A DNA stretch of 22,143 nucleotides from CBDUQI01 sp965369325 (GCA_965369325.1 CBDUQI010000084.1:1-22143); one strand, 5' to 3'. Positions 1 through 7,481 are shown, counted from the first letter of the stretch. Program-made: numbers and translations. The notes: generated by a model from the sequence alone, not told the origin.

Positions 1-49
1 AACCTGAGCGGCATTAGCGGCGCGATCTGCGCGGGCGGCCGGCTTTGCC

Positions 50-724
50 TTAGTTGCCGCTGTAGCGGTCACCGGCCCCTTCGCGGTCCTGCCAGTTGAG
101 CAGTCCTCGGGTAATCCACAAATAGATACGTTTGCCGGTCGCCATCCACAGCCTTGAGGGCAGCGAGGGTTGGGCCAGAATGGCTTTTTGCCGGCTGCTC
201 AGCGCCTCAGGGCAGTAGGTGCGTTTGTGCTTCAGCAGATGCCGCAAGTCCTCCCGCGCCAGTACCCTGAACATGCGCGTGCGACGGTGATATGTGCCAG
301 CCAGCTGAAAGTCCAGTAGCGCCGGCGTGCCGTCCTCAAGTACCAACCAGTTGGGTTCCTTCGCGGCATCATTGTGCACCACGCCAGCACGATGCACCTG
401 GCGCAGCAGCGTGAGGGCATCGCGAAAGTAGGCGGTGTCACGCGGTTGCGCCTCCTGCATTGGGCGCCCAGGCATCCATGAGCGTTGTAGCACCTGCCCA
501 TCCCAATGCAATACCTGCGCGACCCGTGGGGCCAGGTGCGCCAGGTGGGCGAGGGCGTCGGCTTCGCGGCGGGCCAGCCGACGTGCCAGCCAGGCCACCG
601 GCCAGGCGGCTGTGCGGGTGTCGCGGTGCACGGTTTGTCGCTCCCGGCGCACCTCGCCAAACAGGTCTTTCTTTAAAATCTGGATTGCCCTGCGCTCCTT
701 GCCGGAAGATAGCTCTCGCGGCAT
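50..724 (-). CDS. RIO/lipopolysaccharide-kinase-like small protein kinase
   Basis: The 224-residue product has a bacterial kinase-like catalytic core. The catalytic loop is H117-N118-D119 followed by N125 (HNDAAKEPN), and D138-F139-Q140 takes the place of the metal-binding DFG motif. E54 in the helix RREADAL could be the alpha-C glutamate. I do not see a clear VAIK-type lysine: the strand before that helix reads VHRDT, with arginine where lysine might be expected, so ATP binding may be unusual. No signal peptide or membrane segment is evident, so it is probably cytoplasmic. Small proteins of this RIO1/WaaP-like type occur in gammaproteobacteria. Their substrate (sugar, lipid or protein) cannot be read from the sequence. 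The gene is transcribed away from the MCE transporter operon, and the 119-bp gap must hold both promoters. The ATG at 724 has no strong Shine-Dalgarno. Kinase-fold assignment is fairly sure; substrate is unknown. Confidence 0.72.
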   Translation of the reverse strand: MPRELSSGKERRAIQILKKDLFGEVRRERQTVHRDTRTAAWPVAWLARRLARREADALAHLAHLAPRVAQVLHWDGQVLQRSWMPGRPMQEAQPRDTAYFRDALTLLRQVHRAGVVHNDAAKEPNWLVLEDGTPALLDFQLAGTYHRRTRMFRVLAREDLRHLLKHKRTYCPEALSSRQKAILAQPSLPSRLWMATGKRIYLWITRGLLNWQDREGAGDRYSGN

Positions 725-738
725 ATTGGCGAGCGCCG

Positions 739-767
739 TTCATCAGCTATGCAGGCTAGTGTAAAGT
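739..767 (+). promoter_or_regulatory. candidate sigma70 promoter for the MCE transporter operon
   Basis: A TTCATC hexamer (739-744) and a TAAAGT hexamer (762-767) are separated by 17 bp, the ideal sigma70 spacing. Each matches the consensus only partly. The pair lies in the divergent gap between the kinase-like gene and the transporter operon, about 75 bp before the first start codon. It is a weak sequence-only call. Confidence 0.25.
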
Positions 768-843
768 GTCGGGCTGCACAATGCCGATCAGGGAGTCATC
801 CGGCGCGTACGGCAATTCCGCCTAAGCGGCCCAGGGTTCGATT

Positions 844-2040
844 TTGAAGGCCAGAGCATCACACACCACCGCCGTCGAGCGAGTGACGCGCAACGAGGAC
901 CAGGCCAGCCGCCGCTATCGGCGCGAACTGGGCCGCGGTAACGCCACCGTGTCGCTTCACTCCGGCCTCGTGATGGCGTGTGGAGGGCGCTGGACGGCTT
1001 CCTGCCTGGGGGGCATCGAAAAACGCATTAATGCCATGCGCTTCGCCAACAACCAGGTGCAGGTGGATATGTCGCGGGTGGACGCGTTGGATATGACCGG
1101 CGCACTGCTGCTCCATCGCACGATGGATCGCATTAGGGCGCGTGGCCGCGACGTCGAACTGATCGGCGCGGACGAGGCACAGGCCCAGGTGATGGAACTG
1201 GTGGGCGGCTCCCGCGTTGGCAAGCGGCAGGCGCCGCCGGCCTCGGGGAACCTGCTGGAGGACGTGGGTCGGGCGACCTTCGAGCAACTACGCACGTACA
1301 TGGAGGTGCTGTCCTTTATTGGTTACGCCACCTTCCTGGCGCTGCGTATCTTGCTTACCCCCGCCACCATGTACTGGCGCGTTGTGGTGCGCGAGATGGA
1401 AGAGGCGGGGTTCGATGCGCTGCCGATAGTGGGTCTGCTGTCGTTGCTGATTGGCGTGGTGATTGCTTACCAGGGCGGTATTTTGCTGCAGCAGTACGGC
1501 GGCAGTATTTTTATCGCCGACCTGGTGGGGTTGGCTGTACTTAGAGAACTGGCCCCGTTGATCACCGCGATTATTGTCGCTGGGCGCACCGGCTCGGCCT
1601 ACACCGCACAAATCGGCACCATGCAGGTAACCGAAGAGGTGGATGCGCTGCGCAGCATGGGCATCTCACCCATCGAGTTGCTAGTGTTGCCTAAGATGTT
1701 TGCGCTGACATTGGCACTGCCGCTGCTGACAGTGTTCGCGGATATCATGGGCGTGATCGGCGGTATGTTCATGGCCAGCGCATTGCTGGATGTGAGCATG
1801 GTGAGTTTCATGGAGCGATTGAATCAGGTGGCGGATATTCAGTCGCTCCTGGTGGGCATCGGCAAGGCGCCGGTGTTTGCGATTATTATCTCAACCGTTG
1901 GGGCTTTTCAGGGCTTTCGGGTGAGTGGCGGTGCGGGCGCGGTGGGCCGACAAACTACCGTCTGTGTAGTACAAGCGATTTTCCTGGTGATTGTAGTGGA
2001 TGCTATTTTCTCCATTATTTTCAGCAAGCTCGGGATCTGA
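844..2040 (+). CDS. MlaE-family ABC permease with N-terminal STAS domain
   Basis: This is the membrane permease of an MCE-type lipid transporter, 398 residues. Residues about 33-120 look like a STAS domain (ALDMTGALLL at 81-90 matches the conserved STAS turn). Residues about 139-398 are the MlaE permease with several hydrophobic segments. The family hallmark is present at 234-276: RELAPLITAIIVAGRTGSAY, then the EEVDALRSMGISP motif. In E. coli the STAS partner MlaB is a separate protein that regulates the MlaF ATPase; here it is fused in cis. The chosen start is TTG at 844, preceded by AGGG. GTG at 883 is a reasonable alternative, and both leave the STAS domain whole. The ATPase gene follows after 3 bp. 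Family assignment is very secure. The lipid carried and the direction of transport are unknown. Confidence 0.93.
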   Translation: MKARASHTTAVERVTRNEDQASRRYRRELGRGNATVSLHSGLVMACGGRWTASCLGGIEKRINAMRFANNQVQVDMSRVDALDMTGALLLHRTMDRIRARGRDVELIGADEAQAQVMELVGGSRVGKRQAPPASGNLLEDVGRATFEQLRTYMEVLSFIGYATFLALRILLTPATMYWRVVVREMEEAGFDALPIVGLLSLLIGVVIAYQGGILLQQYGGSIFIADLVGLAVLRELAPLITAIIVAGRTGSAYTAQIGTMQVTEEVDALRSMGISPIELLVLPKMFALTLALPLLTVFADIMGVIGGMFMASALLDVSMVSFMERLNQVADIQSLLVGIGKAPVFAIIISTVGAFQGFRVSGGAGAVGRQTTVCVVQAIFLVIVVDAIFSIIFSKLGI

Positions 2041-2043
2041 GCG

Positions 2044-2865
2044 ATGACGCAAGGGCAATCGCAGGAGCCGATAATTCAGGTGCGCGATGTGGTGACGCGG
2101 TTCGGCCCAAGGCTTATTCACGACCGCATTTCGCTGGATATTCATCGCGGGGATATCACCGCAGTGGTGGGCGGCAGCGGCAGCGGCAAGTCCACTTTGC
2201 TGCGTGAGATTGTGATGCTGCATCAGCCGACGGAAGGTAGCATCAAGGTGTTCGGCGAGGAGGTCTCACGGCTGACTGACTTGCAAGCCTTGCCACTGCG
2301 TAAGCGGATCGGCGTCATGTTTCAGTACGGTGCGTTGTTTGGCGACATGAGCGTGCTTGAGAACGTGGGCGTACCGCTGCGCGAGCATACCGAATTGTCG
2401 GATGAGCTGATCGATGAAGTCTCGCTGATGAAAATTCGCCTAGCGGGGCTGGACCCCGCGGTGGCACCGCTATCACCCTCGCAATTGTCTGGTGGGATGC
2501 GCAAACGCGCCGCCATGGCCCGGGCGATTGCGCTAGACCCCGAGTTGTTGTTTTTGGATGAACCCAGTTCTGGGCTGGATCCGGTGTCGGCGGATGCGCT
2601 CGACGATTTGATCCTGCAGCTAAAACAGTTGCTGGGGCTCACCGTGGTGTTTGTAACACATGATATGGACTCGCTGTGGCGGGTGGCGGATCGCGTCGTG
2701 TTGATTGGCGATCAAAGCATACTGGGTATCGGGCCGATGGCCGAACTGGCCGAATCCGACGATCCGCGGGTACAGACGTTTTTCCAGGGGCCGCGTGGGC
2801 GCAATGCCGCTCGCGCGAATGACGCTGCCGAATTACCGGATGCCGAGGGGAGCATACACGCGTGA
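2044..2865 (+). CDS. MlaF-family ABC transporter ATPase
   Basis: This is the cytoplasmic ATPase that powers the MCE transporter, 273 residues. It has Walker A GGSGSGKST (43-51), Q-loop Q94 (MFQYGALFGDMS), signature LSGGM (148-152), Walker B LLFLDEPSSGLDP (168-180) and switch histidine H206. The QYGALF sequence after the Q-loop is typical of the MlaF/Ttg2A branch, whose ATPases pair with MlaE permeases. The ATG sits 3 bp after the permease stop and has GGGAT at 2032-2036, 7 bp upstream. Its stop overlaps the start of the MCE protein gene by 4 bp (GTGA), so translation is probably coupled. After about residue 240 the tail (GPRGRNAARANDAAELPDAEG) is polar and probably disordered. All catalytic motifs are intact. 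Confidence 0.95.
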   Translation: MTQGQSQEPIIQVRDVVTRFGPRLIHDRISLDIHRGDITAVVGGSGSGKSTLLREIVMLHQPTEGSIKVFGEEVSRLTDLQALPLRKRIGVMFQYGALFGDMSVLENVGVPLREHTELSDELIDEVSLMKIRLAGLDPAVAPLSPSQLSGGMRKRAAMARAIALDPELLFLDEPSSGLDPVSADALDDLILQLKQLLGLTVVFVTHDMDSLWRVADRVVLIGDQSILGIGPMAELAESDDPRVQTFFQGPRGRNAARANDAAELPDAEGSIHA

Positions 2866-3809
2866 CGCCGAAAACCAGTTACGTTTTAGTTGGATTGTTT
2901 GTCCTGATGTTGGGGGCGGCGCTGATCGCCGGTATCTTGTGGTTAACCACCGGTGGCGCGCCCAAAGACTACGATAACTATTACGTTTACTTTACCGACT
3001 CGGTCTCCGGACTGTCGATCGACGCGGCGGTTAAGTACAAGGGGGTTAACCGCGGCCGGGTGCGCGAAATTGTGCTAGACCCACAGGACCCTGAACAGGT
3101 GCGGGTGCTACTGGTGGTACTGGAGGGGACGCCGGTCAGTGCAGACACGGTCGCCACGCTGGAGTCGCAGGGGTTGACTGGCATCGCGACCATTAATCTC
3201 AGCGGTGGCAGCAAGACCTCACCGCCACTGACCATCCCGCCGGGTTCGCCTTATGCGGTAATCGAAAGCCGCCCCTCGTTACTCAACCGCCTCGATCAAT
3301 CAGTGTCGCAACTGGTGGCGAGTTTTCTGGAGACCAGCAACCGGTTTAACGCCCTGCTGGACACCACTAACAGGCAGAACATTGCTTCGGTGCTGGCAAA
3401 CTTCGCCACGCTGTCGCAGCAACTGGATCAGCGGGCGCGGCAACTGGATACCCTGCTGGGCAGTGCGAATGCACTGGTAGAGGAGCTGCGCGGGGCCAGC
3501 ACCTCGGTGCCGGAGTTACTGAGGCAAGTGCGCCGCAGCGCCGAGCAGTTTGAGAAGATGTCCGACAGCCTGGCGAGCGCGGGTGATGAGTTTACCGAGA
3601 CTGGGCAACGCCTGCAGCGCACACTGGATGCCACGGGTGATGATATCGAGCACTTCACCTCATCCGCCTTGCCTCAGGCAAACGGGCTGATTCGCGAGCT
3701 TGCCTACGCCGCGCAAAACCTGCGCAAACTCAGCGAAACATTAGAACGCGATCCCAGCGTGGTGTTGTTCGGGCCGCCCGACGCCGCACCCGGACCGGGC
3801 GAGGAGTAG
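2862..3809 (+). CDS. MlaD-family MCE domain protein with long helical tail
   Basis: This is the periplasmic substrate-binding component, 315 residues. It has one N-terminal transmembrane helix (about 7-28) and a single MCE domain (about 38-117, including VSGLSIDAAVKYKGVNRGRV and LESQGLTGIATINLSGG). A region of about 190 residues follows, rich in Leu, Gln and Arg and apparently helical. E. coli MlaD has only about 183 residues, so this is much longer. MCE proteins form hexameric rings with a central lipid pore, and long helical tails can extend that pore as a tube. The end (GPPDAAPGPGEE) is proline-rich and disordered. The start is GTG at 2862, inside the stop of the ATPase gene. The auxiliary lipoprotein gene begins 5 bp after the stop. 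The family is secure; the tube model is inference. Confidence 0.92.
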   Translation: MTPKTSYVLVGLFVLMLGAALIAGILWLTTGGAPKDYDNYYVYFTDSVSGLSIDAAVKYKGVNRGRVREIVLDPQDPEQVRVLLVVLEGTPVSADTVATLESQGLTGIATINLSGGSKTSPPLTIPPGSPYAVIESRPSLLNRLDQSVSQLVASFLETSNRFNALLDTTNRQNIASVLANFATLSQQLDQRARQLDTLLGSANALVEELRGASTSVPELLRQVRRSAEQFEKMSDSLASAGDEFTETGQRLQRTLDATGDDIEHFTSSALPQANGLIRELAYAAQNLRKLSETLERDPSVVLFGPPDAAPGPGEE

Positions 3810-3814
3810 GCGCA

Positions 3815-4450
3815 GTGAGGAAGATGTTCCGTATTTCGGTGGTGTTATTGGCCGCGATCATGGGCAGTGCCTGCTCGCTGGCGGGCATGTCGGCACGTGA
3901 GCCGGTCGCCTCGTATTTGCTGGCACCCCCGGTGTTGTCGGCGCAGCCAGCGCACACGGTGCGCTGCGCCAGCCTGGGTGTGGTACTGGCGCAGCCGGCG
4001 CCGGGCTTCGCCAGCCGCCGCATGGCCTATCAGCGCGAGGCCTACCGGCTGGATTACTTCGCGTTCGCCCAGTGGGTGGACACGCTGCCTCGCATGGTGT
4101 TGCCGGCAACCGTCAGCGCGCTTGAGGGCAGTGGTCTGTTTGCGCAGGTGCTGCCAGGGGCAGGCGGGGTGTCTGCCGCGCTGCAGCTGCGCACCGATGA
4201 GTTAAGCGTGTTGCAGATATTCAGCGACGATGAGGCAGATAGCCAGTTGCGCGTGCGTTTGCGCGCCACGTTATTGGGCAGCAGCGGCCGGGATCCACTT
4301 GGTACCTGGCCAGTCGAGGCAACAGCCGCTGCGCCGGCGAACCCGCAAGGCGGTGTCGCCGCCGCCAATGAGGCATTTGCGCAGGCATTCGAGCAATTGA
4401 TACAGCACCTTGCGAGCGCTGTTCAAGAGCAGGGGCTCTGCGCGCCTTAA
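3815..4450 (+). CDS. PqiC-like ABC-transport auxiliary lipoprotein (DUF330 type)
   Basis: The 211-residue product has an N-terminal signal ending at C20 (AIMGSAC). The lipobox is imperfect because Gly occupies the -3 position. The mature part opens with the YLLAPP segment typical of this family, followed by LGVVLAQPAPGFASRRMAYQ and the YFAFAQWVDTLPRMV region. This resembles PqiC-type outer-membrane lipoproteins, which receive an MCE protein at the outer membrane. The gene is the last of the four-gene operon. It has GAGGAG at 3801-3806, 8 bp before the GTG start, and no MlaC-like soluble carrier is present. This suggests lipid passes through a continuous MCE conduit to this lipoprotein rather than by a shuttle. 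Family assignment is good; lipidation is likely but not certain given the weak lipobox. Confidence 0.85.
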   Translation: MRKMFRISVVLLAAIMGSACSLAGMSAREPVASYLLAPPVLSAQPAHTVRCASLGVVLAQPAPGFASRRMAYQREAYRLDYFAFAQWVDTLPRMVLPATVSALEGSGLFAQVLPGAGGVSAALQLRTDELSVLQIFSDDEADSQLRVRLRATLLGSSGRDPLGTWPVEATAAAPANPQGGVAAANEAFAQAFEQLIQHLASAVQEQGLCAP

Positions 4451-4642
4451 CGGCTTTCCATAATATTGTCCATCGGCGGGTACCCGGGCCATGTGTGGTA
4501 ATCTGCCGCGATGTTCTGACTGAGCGACGCACTGGCCGTTGCCTGGTGCCTTGAGAAGGCGTGAGGTCTTCAATCTCAGCCAAGGACAAACAAGCGATCG
4601 ATAACGCATAATTAGATAGCTGGATAACAAAGGGGGGCTTTG

Positions 4643-5596
4643 ATGCGCCTTAAAACTACCCGCCAACTTGCGCTGGCCATGTTGGCTGCGCTCACTTTCG
4701 CCGGACCTGCTGCGGCGTCTTCATTCTCAAACCTATACATCTTCGGTGACAGCCTGTCGGATACCGGTAACGCCTGGACGGCTTTTGGTAACACGATTCC
4801 GCTACCGCCTTATGATACTGGGCGGTTTTCCAATGGCCCGGTGTGGGTAGAAACGCTGGCGGCCGGCCTGGGGCTGAGCGTGAGCCCGAGTCTGCTCGGG
4901 GGCAATGACTATGCTTACGGCGGTGCGACGGTTGCCCCGTCCGCCGGGCAGATTTTCCCGAGCCTGTCCGAGCAAAGCGATATCTATCTGAATGACGTCG
5001 GCGGCGCGGCGGATGCCAGCGCGCTCTACGTGATTTGGGGTGGCGGTAACGACGTGCGCTCCGGCGATCTTACCGGGGACATCGACGCGATGGTGGGGAT
5101 GGTCGAAAGCCTGGCTGCCAGCGGCGCCACCAGCTTTCTGATTCCGAACCTGCCCGACATCGGTCTGACGCCGGAGCAGTTGAACAACGGCAACAGCGCC
5201 GCCGCCACCGCCACCACATTGCAGTGGAACGCCGATCTGGCCGCCGCTGTGGACGATCTGGTGGCCGACCTTGGTGTGAGCATTGTGTTGCTGGATGTGT
5301 TCGATCTGTTCAACCAGCTCATCAATGATCCGAGCTCATTCGGCTTTGCCAACACCAACGAGCAGTGCTTCGAAGGCGCCTCGGGCGTGGGTGGAGCAGG
5401 TGATGTCTGCGCCAATCCGGATGAGTACGTGTTCTGGGACGGCATTCATCCCACGGCGGCTGCGCATGAAGTGCTGGGTGGGATTGCACTCGACGCACTG
5501 GGTGTCTCTGCGGTGCCGGTGCCGGCCGCATTGCCATTGTTGTTTGGCGCGCTGGGCGCGTTGGGCTTCGTGGGACGTCGTCGCCAGCGCGCTTAA
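4643..5596 (+). CDS. secreted GDSL (SGNH) esterase/lipase with VPxPA (PEP-CTERM-like) sorting tail
   Basis: This is an SGNH-fold hydrolase, 317 residues, expected to act on ester or phospholipid substrates outside the inner membrane. A signal peptide (about 1-26, ending AAAS) leads to block I FGDSLSDTGN with catalytic S37. Block II glycine is G94 (YGGATV), block III is GGGND with N136, and block V is DGIHPT with D266 and H269, so the catalytic set is complete. C242 and C256 could form a disulfide. The C-terminus reads VPVPAAL (291-297), a hydrophobic Leu/Gly-rich helix, then RRRQR. This is the layout of PEP-CTERM/VPxPA sorting signals handled by exosortases. The start is ATG 4643 because AGGGGGG (4631-4637) lies 5 bp upstream; the TTG at 4640 is too close. 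It follows the MCE operon after 192 bp and may have its own promoter. Confidence 0.92.
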   Translation: MRLKTTRQLALAMLAALTFAGPAAASSFSNLYIFGDSLSDTGNAWTAFGNTIPLPPYDTGRFSNGPVWVETLAAGLGLSVSPSLLGGNDYAYGGATVAPSAGQIFPSLSEQSDIYLNDVGGAADASALYVIWGGGNDVRSGDLTGDIDAMVGMVESLAASGATSFLIPNLPDIGLTPEQLNNGNSAAATATTLQWNADLAAAVDDLVADLGVSIVLLDVFDLFNQLINDPSSFGFANTNEQCFEGASGVGGAGDVCANPDEYVFWDGIHPTAAAHEVLGGIALDALGVSAVPVPAALPLLFGALGALGFVGRRRQRA

Positions 5597-5617
5597 GCGC
5601 TGCGATCTTGACTAGCG

Positions 5618-5649
5618 AAGGCCCCCGCTGCTGGCGTGGGGCCTTTTTT
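5618..5649 (+). terminator. rho-independent terminator after the GDSL esterase gene
   Basis: AAGGCCCC (5618-5625) pairs perfectly with GGGGCCTT (5638-5645). Inner CGC/GCG pairs (5626-5628 with 5634-5636) extend the stem, and a T run at 5644-5649 follows at once. It starts 22 bp after the esterase stop and ends before the convergent hydrolase gene. The complement has only a very short U run, so it should work mainly on the plus strand. Confidence 0.9.
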
Positions 5650-5673
5650 ATGCGCGGCGGTCCGCACCGTAGA

Positions 5674-6600
5674 TCATTTGAGCGATTGCACAAAATGGTG
5701 GTAATGGCGGGCGGTTTTGCCGGGGCGCTCCAGCATCGGCAGGTGCCCTGTATCAGGCAGGACAACGGTGCGCGCTTGAGGCAGCAATCGCTGGAACACC
5801 TCAACGCCACTGGCCGAGAGCACTTTGTCCTCCTCGCCCCACAGAATCAGCGCGGGCACGTCGAGCGAATCGAACACCTGATCCAGCGGTACTGCGTTTG
5901 CCAGGCTCTGTGAGAAGATCCGCGCGTAAGCCTCGCGATTGGCGAAATGCCGCGCGCCCAACTCGCGGCGAACAAAGCCCGGCATCCAGGGCTGATCGAC
6001 AAACAGCAGCTTAAACAGGCGATCAAAATCCTCTACCGAGTCGGTCAGCAGCAAATTTTGATCCTGCGCCAGCGCGTCCATAAAGGCCGAGCTGCGGCTG
6101 CCTTTCACGCCGGCTGCGTTAAACAGCGCCAGCGATCGCACCCGCTGTGGGTAGGCGTGGGCGTACAGGCTGGCAATGTAGCCGCCCATAGAATTTCCGA
6201 CTAGGTGGAACTGCTCAAGGCCCAGCGCCTGGGTGAACGCATGCACTCGGTCGCGCTGCTGGCTCAGACCGTAGTCGGCCGCCTCGTCTCGGGTGCTTTG
6301 CCCGAAGCCCGGCAAGTCGGGCACGATGACTCGGTACTGGCCACCCATCCGTGCCACCATGCGCGGCCAGTTGTATTTGTCCGCGCCAAAACCGTGCAAC
6401 ATAACTACCGGAGCGTCGGCGCCACCGCTGTCCAGATACACAATGGTGTGGTCGCCCACCTGCACGCTCGCGCGTGCCAGGCCAGCCACCCGTGCTTCTG
6501 CGGCCAGAGCGATGTCGGTAGCGGCGCCGGGATGGATGAAGCAGAACAGCATCGCCAGCGCAAGCGGGGTGGCGACAATACCAACAAGGCGGGTATTCAC
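5674..6600 (-). CDS. alpha/beta hydrolase (lipase/esterase-like), membrane-anchored or exported
   Basis: This is a serine hydrolase of the alpha/beta fold, 308 residues. The oxyanion motif is HGFG (69-72). The nucleophile elbow is GNSMGG with S137, the acid is D258 (WGEEDKVL) and the base is H286 (DTGHLPMLERP), so the triad is complete. PDLPGFGQS (94-102) is the usual strand-loop of lipase-like members. The first 30 residues are hydrophobic (LVGIVATPLALAMLFCFI), so the enzyme is probably exported or anchored in the inner membrane. The start is GTG at 6600; no better-placed ATG keeps the whole signal. The gene converges on the GDSL esterase and is divergent from the glutaredoxin-like gene across 54 bp. 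The natural substrate is unknown. Lipid ester is a guess supported by the nearby lipid-related genes. Confidence 0.88.
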   Translation of the reverse strand: MNTRLVGIVATPLALAMLFCFIHPGAATDIALAAEARVAGLARASVQVGDHTIVYLDSGGADAPVVMLHGFGADKYNWPRMVARMGGQYRVIVPDLPGFGQSTRDEAADYGLSQQRDRVHAFTQALGLEQFHLVGNSMGGYIASLYAHAYPQRVRSLALFNAAGVKGSRSSAFMDALAQDQNLLLTDSVEDFDRLFKLLFVDQPWMPGFVRRELGARHFANREAYARIFSQSLANAVPLDQVFDSLDVPALILWGEEDKVLSASGVEVFQRLLPQARTVVLPDTGHLPMLERPGKTARHYHHFVQSLK

Positions 6601-6641
6601 TTTGTGGACTCTCGACGGCGACCTCAGACCAGCGAATAGGT

Positions 6642-6647
6642 TATCCT
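6642..6647 (+). promoter_or_regulatory. candidate -10 element just before the glutaredoxin-like gene
   Basis: TATCCT at 6642-6647 resembles a sigma70 -10 box and lies 7 bp before the ATG at 6655. No good -35 box is seen 17 bp upstream. If it is used, transcription would start at or next to the start codon. Confidence 0.25.
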
Positions 6648-6654
6648 TAAACGC

Positions 6655-6993
6655 ATGCGAAGTATCGTCATTATTTTGTTAGCGTTTTTGCTTGCCCAAA
6701 ATTGGCAAGTGATTGCGGCCTGGGCGGCTGGGGATATTGCCTATGATCGCGCGGTGCACGGGCAGGTAATATTGCTGTCCACGCCCACCTGCGGGTACTG
6801 TCGTAAAACGCGCCAGTACCTGAATCTTAGAAACGTACCGTTTGTCGAGTATGACGTGCAAAGCACCGCGCGCGGATCATCCCTGTACCAGCGCAGCGGC
6901 GCCTATGGCGTCCCGGTCATTATGATTGGCGAGCACGTGATCCACGGGTTCCGCCCGTCCAGCATTGCGGCGGCCTTCGCCGAGACAGGCTAG
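6655..6993 (+). CDS. membrane-anchored glutaredoxin-like thiol-disulfide protein
   Basis: The 112-residue product has one N-terminal hydrophobic segment (about 3-24) followed by a short glutaredoxin fold. The redox motif is C46-G-Y-C49 within LSTPTCGYCRKTRQYL. The cis-proline is P87 (YGVPVIMIG), and a C-terminal GFRP turn matches glutaredoxins. The N-terminal helix would place the redox domain either in the periplasm (as a signal anchor) or on the membrane face, unlike the soluble cytosolic glutaredoxins. Likely work is thiol-disulfide exchange on a membrane or periplasmic partner, which the sequence does not identify. No Shine-Dalgarno precedes the ATG. The gene faces the convergent DUF2845 gene with 44 bp between stops and no convincing terminator. 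Confidence 0.88.
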   Translation: MRSIVIILLAFLLAQNWQVIAAWAAGDIAYDRAVHGQVILLSTPTCGYCRKTRQYLNLRNVPFVEYDVQSTARGSSLYQRSGAYGVPVIMIGEHVIHGFRPSSIAAAFAETG

Positions 6994-7037
6994 CTGCCAG
7001 CCTCGCGCCTGCTCAGGTATGCTGCCAGTGCTCGGCC

Positions 7038-7481
7038 CTAGAAGCCGTAGCCCAGCGACTTAAGCTCCTTAACCTCACCCGCTTCAAATTTCAGTTGCCG
7101 CATAAACCGTCGCGGCCCTAGGTTGTAGGTCCAAACCTCGATCGGGATCGCGACCGTTGTGCTGTGCTGGTAACCGTTGTCGTGCGATGAGTAGCCGTGA
7201 TGGCCCGGCGTGGAGGAATAGGAACTGATGGTCGTGTTGCCGGAGGAAAAACGCAACTGCCGTTTATGGCTTGGGTAGGCATGTACGCCGGAGACCACAC
7301 GATGAATAAAGTACTGCTCGCGGCTTGCCGGCTCCCCGCATTTGGCCAGTACCCGCAATAAGTCGTCACCTTTGGTGATTAGTGCACCGCCGCAACGCAG
7401 GCCATCTGCCATTGCTGTGTGGGTGCTCAAGCCCCCCACGAGGGCCAGGGCCATGATGGCGCTTGCCAGAGTACGGCGCAT
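7038..7481 (-). CDS. DUF2845 exported protein
   Basis: The 147-residue product has a signal peptide (about 1-25, ending AMADG) and a mature domain matching the DUF2845 pattern. RCGGALITKGD (29-39) and KCGEP (47-51) supply two conserved cysteines, C30 and C48. The C-terminal half has EVWTYNLGPRRFMRQLKFEAGEV, the other conserved block. A His/Ser/Tyr-rich insert lies between them. The function of the family is not known; a periplasmic location is expected. I chose the ATG at 7481 because GGAGGG lies about 7 bp upstream and the signal peptide begins there. The open frame extends 48 codons upstream to 7625, but that stretch is not signal-like, and the in-frame ATG two codons upstream sits only one base from the ribosome site. 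Confidence 0.85.
   Translation of the reverse strand: MRRTLASAIMALALVGGLSTHTAMADGLRCGGALITKGDDLLRVLAKCGEPASREQYFIHRVVSGVHAYPSHKRQLRFSSGNTTISSYSSTPGHHGYSSHDNGYQHSTTVAIPIEVWTYNLGPRRFMRQLKFEAGEVKELKSLGYGF

Noticed and set aside
6987..7003. AGGCT/AGCCT hairpin at the end of the glutaredoxin-like gene as a terminator.
   Set aside because: The stem has only 5 bp and no T run follows on either strand.
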